Shown: positions 23,215 to 25,280 of the stretch, one piece after another
How the letters are laid out: each line of letters starts with the position of its first letter
Numbering within the stretch: the first letter of the stretch is position 1
Assembly (NCBI GenBank): GCA_964388615.1
Contig: CAYMBG010000029.1
Location: 1-25,280, forward strand
Origin: SLLW01 sp964388615
Lineage (GTDB): Bacteria; Bacteroidota; Rhodothermia; Balneolales; Natronogracilivirgulaceae
Length of the DNA: 25,280 nt
Direction of reading: 5' to 3'
Notes under the pieces: generated by a model
The model's database searches: none
Told to the model about the DNA's origin: nothing
What the model saw: only the letters and a program-made list of their open reading frames with translations
Program-made: the position numbers and the translations under genes

Positions 23215-24576
23215 ATGAAGAATTCATATAAGCCACAGATTGAAAATTTTATGGGGGAGGTTGAAACGCGAAACCCCGGTGAACCGGAATTTATCCAATC
23301 CGTCAGGGAAGTAGCTGAAACTGTTATTCCATTCATCAACAATCATCCCAAATATAGAAAGGCAAACATTTTGCACAGGATGGTGGAGCCTGAACGTGTG
23401 ATAATGTTCCGGGTCCCATGGGTTGACGATGAGGGCAATGTCCAGGTCAATCGTGGATACCGCGTACAGTTCAACTCCGCTATTGGGCCTTATAAAGGGG
23501 GGTTGCGTTTCCATCCATCTGTGAATTTAAGTGTGCTCAAATTTTTGGGATTCGAGCAAATTTTCAAAAACGCGCTTACAACCTTGCCGCTTGGAGGTGC
23601 CAAAGGCGGCTCGGAATTTGACCCCAAAGGCAAATCCGACCTTGAGGTGATGCGATTCTGTCAGAGTTTCATGACCGAATTACAGAGACATATCAACAAA
23701 TACACGGATGTTCCCGCCGGAGATATCGGTGTGGGTGCGCGTGAAATAGGCTTTCTTTTCGGTCAGTACAAGAGACTTCAAAACGAATTCACCGGAGTGC
23801 TTACAGGCAAGGATCTGAATTGGGGTGGATCTTTTATCCGCCCGGAGGCCACCGGTTACGGTACAGTCTATTTTGTTGCGGAAATCCTGGCACGAAACAA
23901 CGACAGCTTTGAAGGCAAAACCGTTGCCGTATCCGGATCCGGAAATGTTGCGCAATTCACGATAGAGAAAGTATTAGAACTGGGTGGAAAGGTCATAAGT
24001 GCTTCGGATTCCTCCGGGTGCATCCTGGTCAAAGACGGCTTTACTCATGAACACCTTGAGGCTCTTAAAGAGCTTAAGAATGTAGAAAGAGGCCGGGTTA
24101 ATGAAATGGCCGAAAAATTTACTGAAATTGATTTCCAGGATGGCGATTGCGCCTGGGGTCTACCCATTGACATCGACATTGCCTTGCCATGTGCCACGCA
24201 GAATGAAATGGATGAACATCAAGCGAAGCAATTGATCGAAAAAGGAGTCAAAATTGTGGGTGAAGGCGCCAATATGCCGTGTACATCGGAAGCAGTTCAC
24301 CTGCTGCAAGATCATGGCGTTATTTTCGGACCCGGCAAGGCGGTTAACGCTGGCGGGGTTGCCACTTCCGGACTGGAAATGGCCCAAAACGCCGTTCGAT
24401 TGAGTTGGGATCGGGAAAAAGTCGATTCGAAACTGCTGGACATCATGAAAAACATCCACCAACAGTGTGTAATACATGGTGAAGATGAACACGGCAATGT
24501 GGACTACGTAAAAGGTGCCAACCTTGCCGGCTTTGTGAAAGTAGCGGATGCCATGATGGATCAGGGAGCGGTTTAG
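23215..24576 (+). CDS. gdhA: NADP-specific glutamate dehydrogenase
   Basis: 453 aa, hexameric class. Reversibly aminates 2-oxoglutarate to L-glutamate, the low-affinity route for ammonium assimilation. Active-site lysines are Lys94 (GPYKGGLRF), Lys118 and Lys130 (LPLGGAKGGSEFDPKGKSD), with catalytic Asp170 (PAGDIGVG). The Rossmann motif is GSGNVA, and the strand that follows, VISASDSSG, has the Ser pattern of NADP(H) rather than NAD enzymes. The ATG at 23215 gives the expected N-terminus and length. Its 98-base upstream region is strongly AT-rich (CTTATAAG palindrome at about 23152-23160), but I could not assign a promoter. It is probably monocistronic; the next gene fragment is convergent. 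Confidence 0.97.
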   Translation: MKNSYKPQIENFMGEVETRNPGEPEFIQSVREVAETVIPFINNHPKYRKANILHRMVEPERVIMFRVPWVDDEGNVQVNRGYRVQFNSAIGPYKGGLRFHPSVNLSVLKFLGFEQIFKNALTTLPLGGAKGGSEFDPKGKSDLEVMRFCQSFMTELQRHINKYTDVPAGDIGVGAREIGFLFGQYKRLQNEFTGVLTGKDLNWGGSFIRPEATGYGTVYFVAEILARNNDSFEGKTVAVSGSGNVAQFTIEKVLELGGKVISASDSSGCILVKDGFTHEHLEALKELKNVERGRVNEMAEKFTEIDFQDGDCAWGLPIDIDIALPCATQNEMDEHQAKQLIEKGVKIVGEGANMPCTSEAVHLLQDHGVIFGPGKAVNAGGVATSGLEMAQNAVRLSWDREKVDSKLLDIMKNIHQQCVIHGEDEHGNVDYVKGANLAGFVKVADAMMDQGAV

Positions 24577-24637
24577 CCAGATAAGCCCTTTCATCAGTGG
24601 CTCTTTGACATACATCCTGAATAATTTATTCCTTGAA

Positions 24638-24670
24638 AGGCTGCCATTTTTTACAAAAGGATGGCAGCCT
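24638..24670. terminator. Stem-loop between gdhA and the convergent fragment, possible terminator
   Basis: AGGCTGCCAT (24638-24647) and ATGGCAGCCT (24661-24670) form a perfect 10-bp stem with a 13-base loop, 61 bases after the gdhA stop. There is no T tract after either arm, so it may be a transcript-end stabiliser or a factor-dependent stop rather than a standard intrinsic terminator. Confidence 0.45.
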
Positions 24671-24696
24671 CCTGGTAACAACATTGCTCCGTATTA

Positions 24697-24993
24697 TCAA
24701 TTTATCGCCCTGATAATAAGACGCTCACTTTGCAGGTTTTCGGATTTCGCCTCAAATGTGATTTCACCAGCGTTACCGTCCGATTGTACGATTGCCAGTG
24801 CTTTGCCATTGAACACTTTGCGATGGGCTGCCTGAGGACCGGTTGTCATACGTAACCGTACCGATCGTGGTGTAACGAAATCAATTTTGAATGGATAGAC
24901 CGGATCTACGGCATATTCTCCTCCCGGAAATTCATTGCCATGATTACGCCGCAACACCTTCAGCATCCCATGAGTTTTTTTTAGTGTTTTCAT
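24697..24993 (-). pseudogene. Probable remnant of a family 2 glycoside hydrolase (C-terminal domain only)
   Basis: 98-codon open frame. Its second half, HRKVFNGKALAIVQSDGNAG followed by EITFEAKSENLQSERLIIR, resembles the last beta-sandwich domain of GH2 beta-galactosidases and relatives, where [RK]-[KA]-x-F-x-G-K-x-L-x-I-V-x-S is conserved. The first half (MKTLKKTHGMLKVLRRNHG...) does not show the usual preceding segment, and there is no catalytic domain upstream; an in-frame TAA lies nine bases before the ATG. I read it as the decayed 3' end of a lost GH2 gene. A small free-standing protein with this fold is the alternative. Its stop is 120 bases from the gdhA stop, in convergent orientation. 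Confidence 0.55.
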
Positions 24994-25153
24994 AATAGTT
25001 TACGTTTAGGGATCCATCTGGCACTATGGTACATACATCATACTCTTTCCATGCTGATTTTACAGAACAGGAAAATTCTGCATCAGATTTAATAAAAATA
25101 AGTGAGAAAAGACCATCCCGGATTTTTCTTGTTTAAAGTGGGATAAGGGTACA

Positions 25154-25184
25154 TTTGCGTTTTTTAAACTTGTTTGTAAATTTA
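25154..25184 (+). promoter_or_regulatory. Candidate Bacteroidota-type promoter reading off the right edge
   Basis: TTTG at 25154-25157, 19-base spacer, TAAATTTA at 25177-25184 (7 of 8 to TAnnTTTG). It lies in the 24994-25280 stretch, which otherwise holds no gene I can support. It would serve a rightward gene starting at or beyond 25271. Confidence 0.45.
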
Positions 25185-25270
25185 ATTGATCTATTGGTCT
25201 TTTTAATTCCCACCAACGGTCGTATTCCATTTTACACATCAATTACTTCGCCTCCTCACTCCGAATATCA

Positions 25271-25280
25271 TGACACATCA
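25271..25280 (+). CDS. Possible start of a rightward gene cut by the window edge
   Basis: ATG at 25271 begins Met-Thr-His and runs out of the window. The only support is the promoter-like element about 90 bases upstream; there is no ribosome binding site and no homology to judge. Confidence 0.15.

Noticed and set aside
25060..25242. 60-codon minus-strand frame near the right edge
   Set aside because: No family features, overlaps the promoter-like element, and has no ribosome binding site.
1..25280. CRISPR array, tRNA, rRNA, insertion sequence or prophage
   Set aside because: No regularly spaced repeats, transposase/integrase motifs or RNA gene signatures were seen reading both strands.

Overview
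The window looks like a draft (probably metagenome-assembled) contig from the Bacteroidota/Balneolota side of the FCB group; Balneolales is my best guess. Support: a SecA of 1122 aa with an enlarged N-terminal region and a C-terminal zinc tail, a TTG-started YidC of the MDRNTVIGF type, a TTG...TAnnTTTG type promoter in front of rpmH, and moderate GC with AT-rich intergenic DNA. No tRNA, rRNA, CRISPR array, transposase or phage gene was recognised. Three runs of exactly 100 N interrupt genes. One is an assembly artefact with a 55-bp duplicated flank; the other two hide real missing sequence.

Layout. 1-3428: end of an efflux adaptor gene, then a full RND pump. 3481-6849 (minus): secA, divergent from rpmH-rnpA-yidD-yidC (7075-9810), which is followed directly by an N-acetylmuramoyl-L-alanine amidase (to 11427). 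This block covers Sec export, membrane insertion and wall remodelling. 11428-14743 (minus): an AI-2E/PerM-type permease and an M1-type metallopeptidase lipoprotein.

14983-19631 is the most interesting part. Four translationally coupled genes encode an ECF sigma factor, a membrane anti-sigma-like protein ending in a glycogen-binding/isoamylase-early-set type domain, an outer-membrane-barrel-like protein ending in the same kind of domain, and a secreted helical protein with a Gly/Arg/Pro-rich tail. A DUF4382-type lipoprotein gene follows. ECF-type promoter motifs sharing CTTGTAACT and CGTCT lie upstream of the sigma gene (TGTAAC-N17-CGTC) and upstream of the lipoprotein gene (TGTAAC-N16-CGTC). 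This suggests an autoregulated envelope-sensing regulon in which sensor and outer-membrane partner carry matching domains. A strong intrinsic terminator closes the block at 19661-19697.

19700-21910 (minus) is a likely operon of mannonate dehydratase (ManD), YjbQ and a creatininase-family amidohydrolase, divergent from an aldo/keto reductase (22133-23116). A perfect inverted repeat lies just upstream of manD. Then come NADP-type glutamate dehydrogenase (23215-24576), a fragment resembling the C-terminal domain of a family 2 glycoside hydrolase (24697-24993, minus), and a promoter-like region leading off the right edge. The right part therefore suggests sugar-acid and plant/algal polysaccharide-derived carbon use; this is inference from families only.
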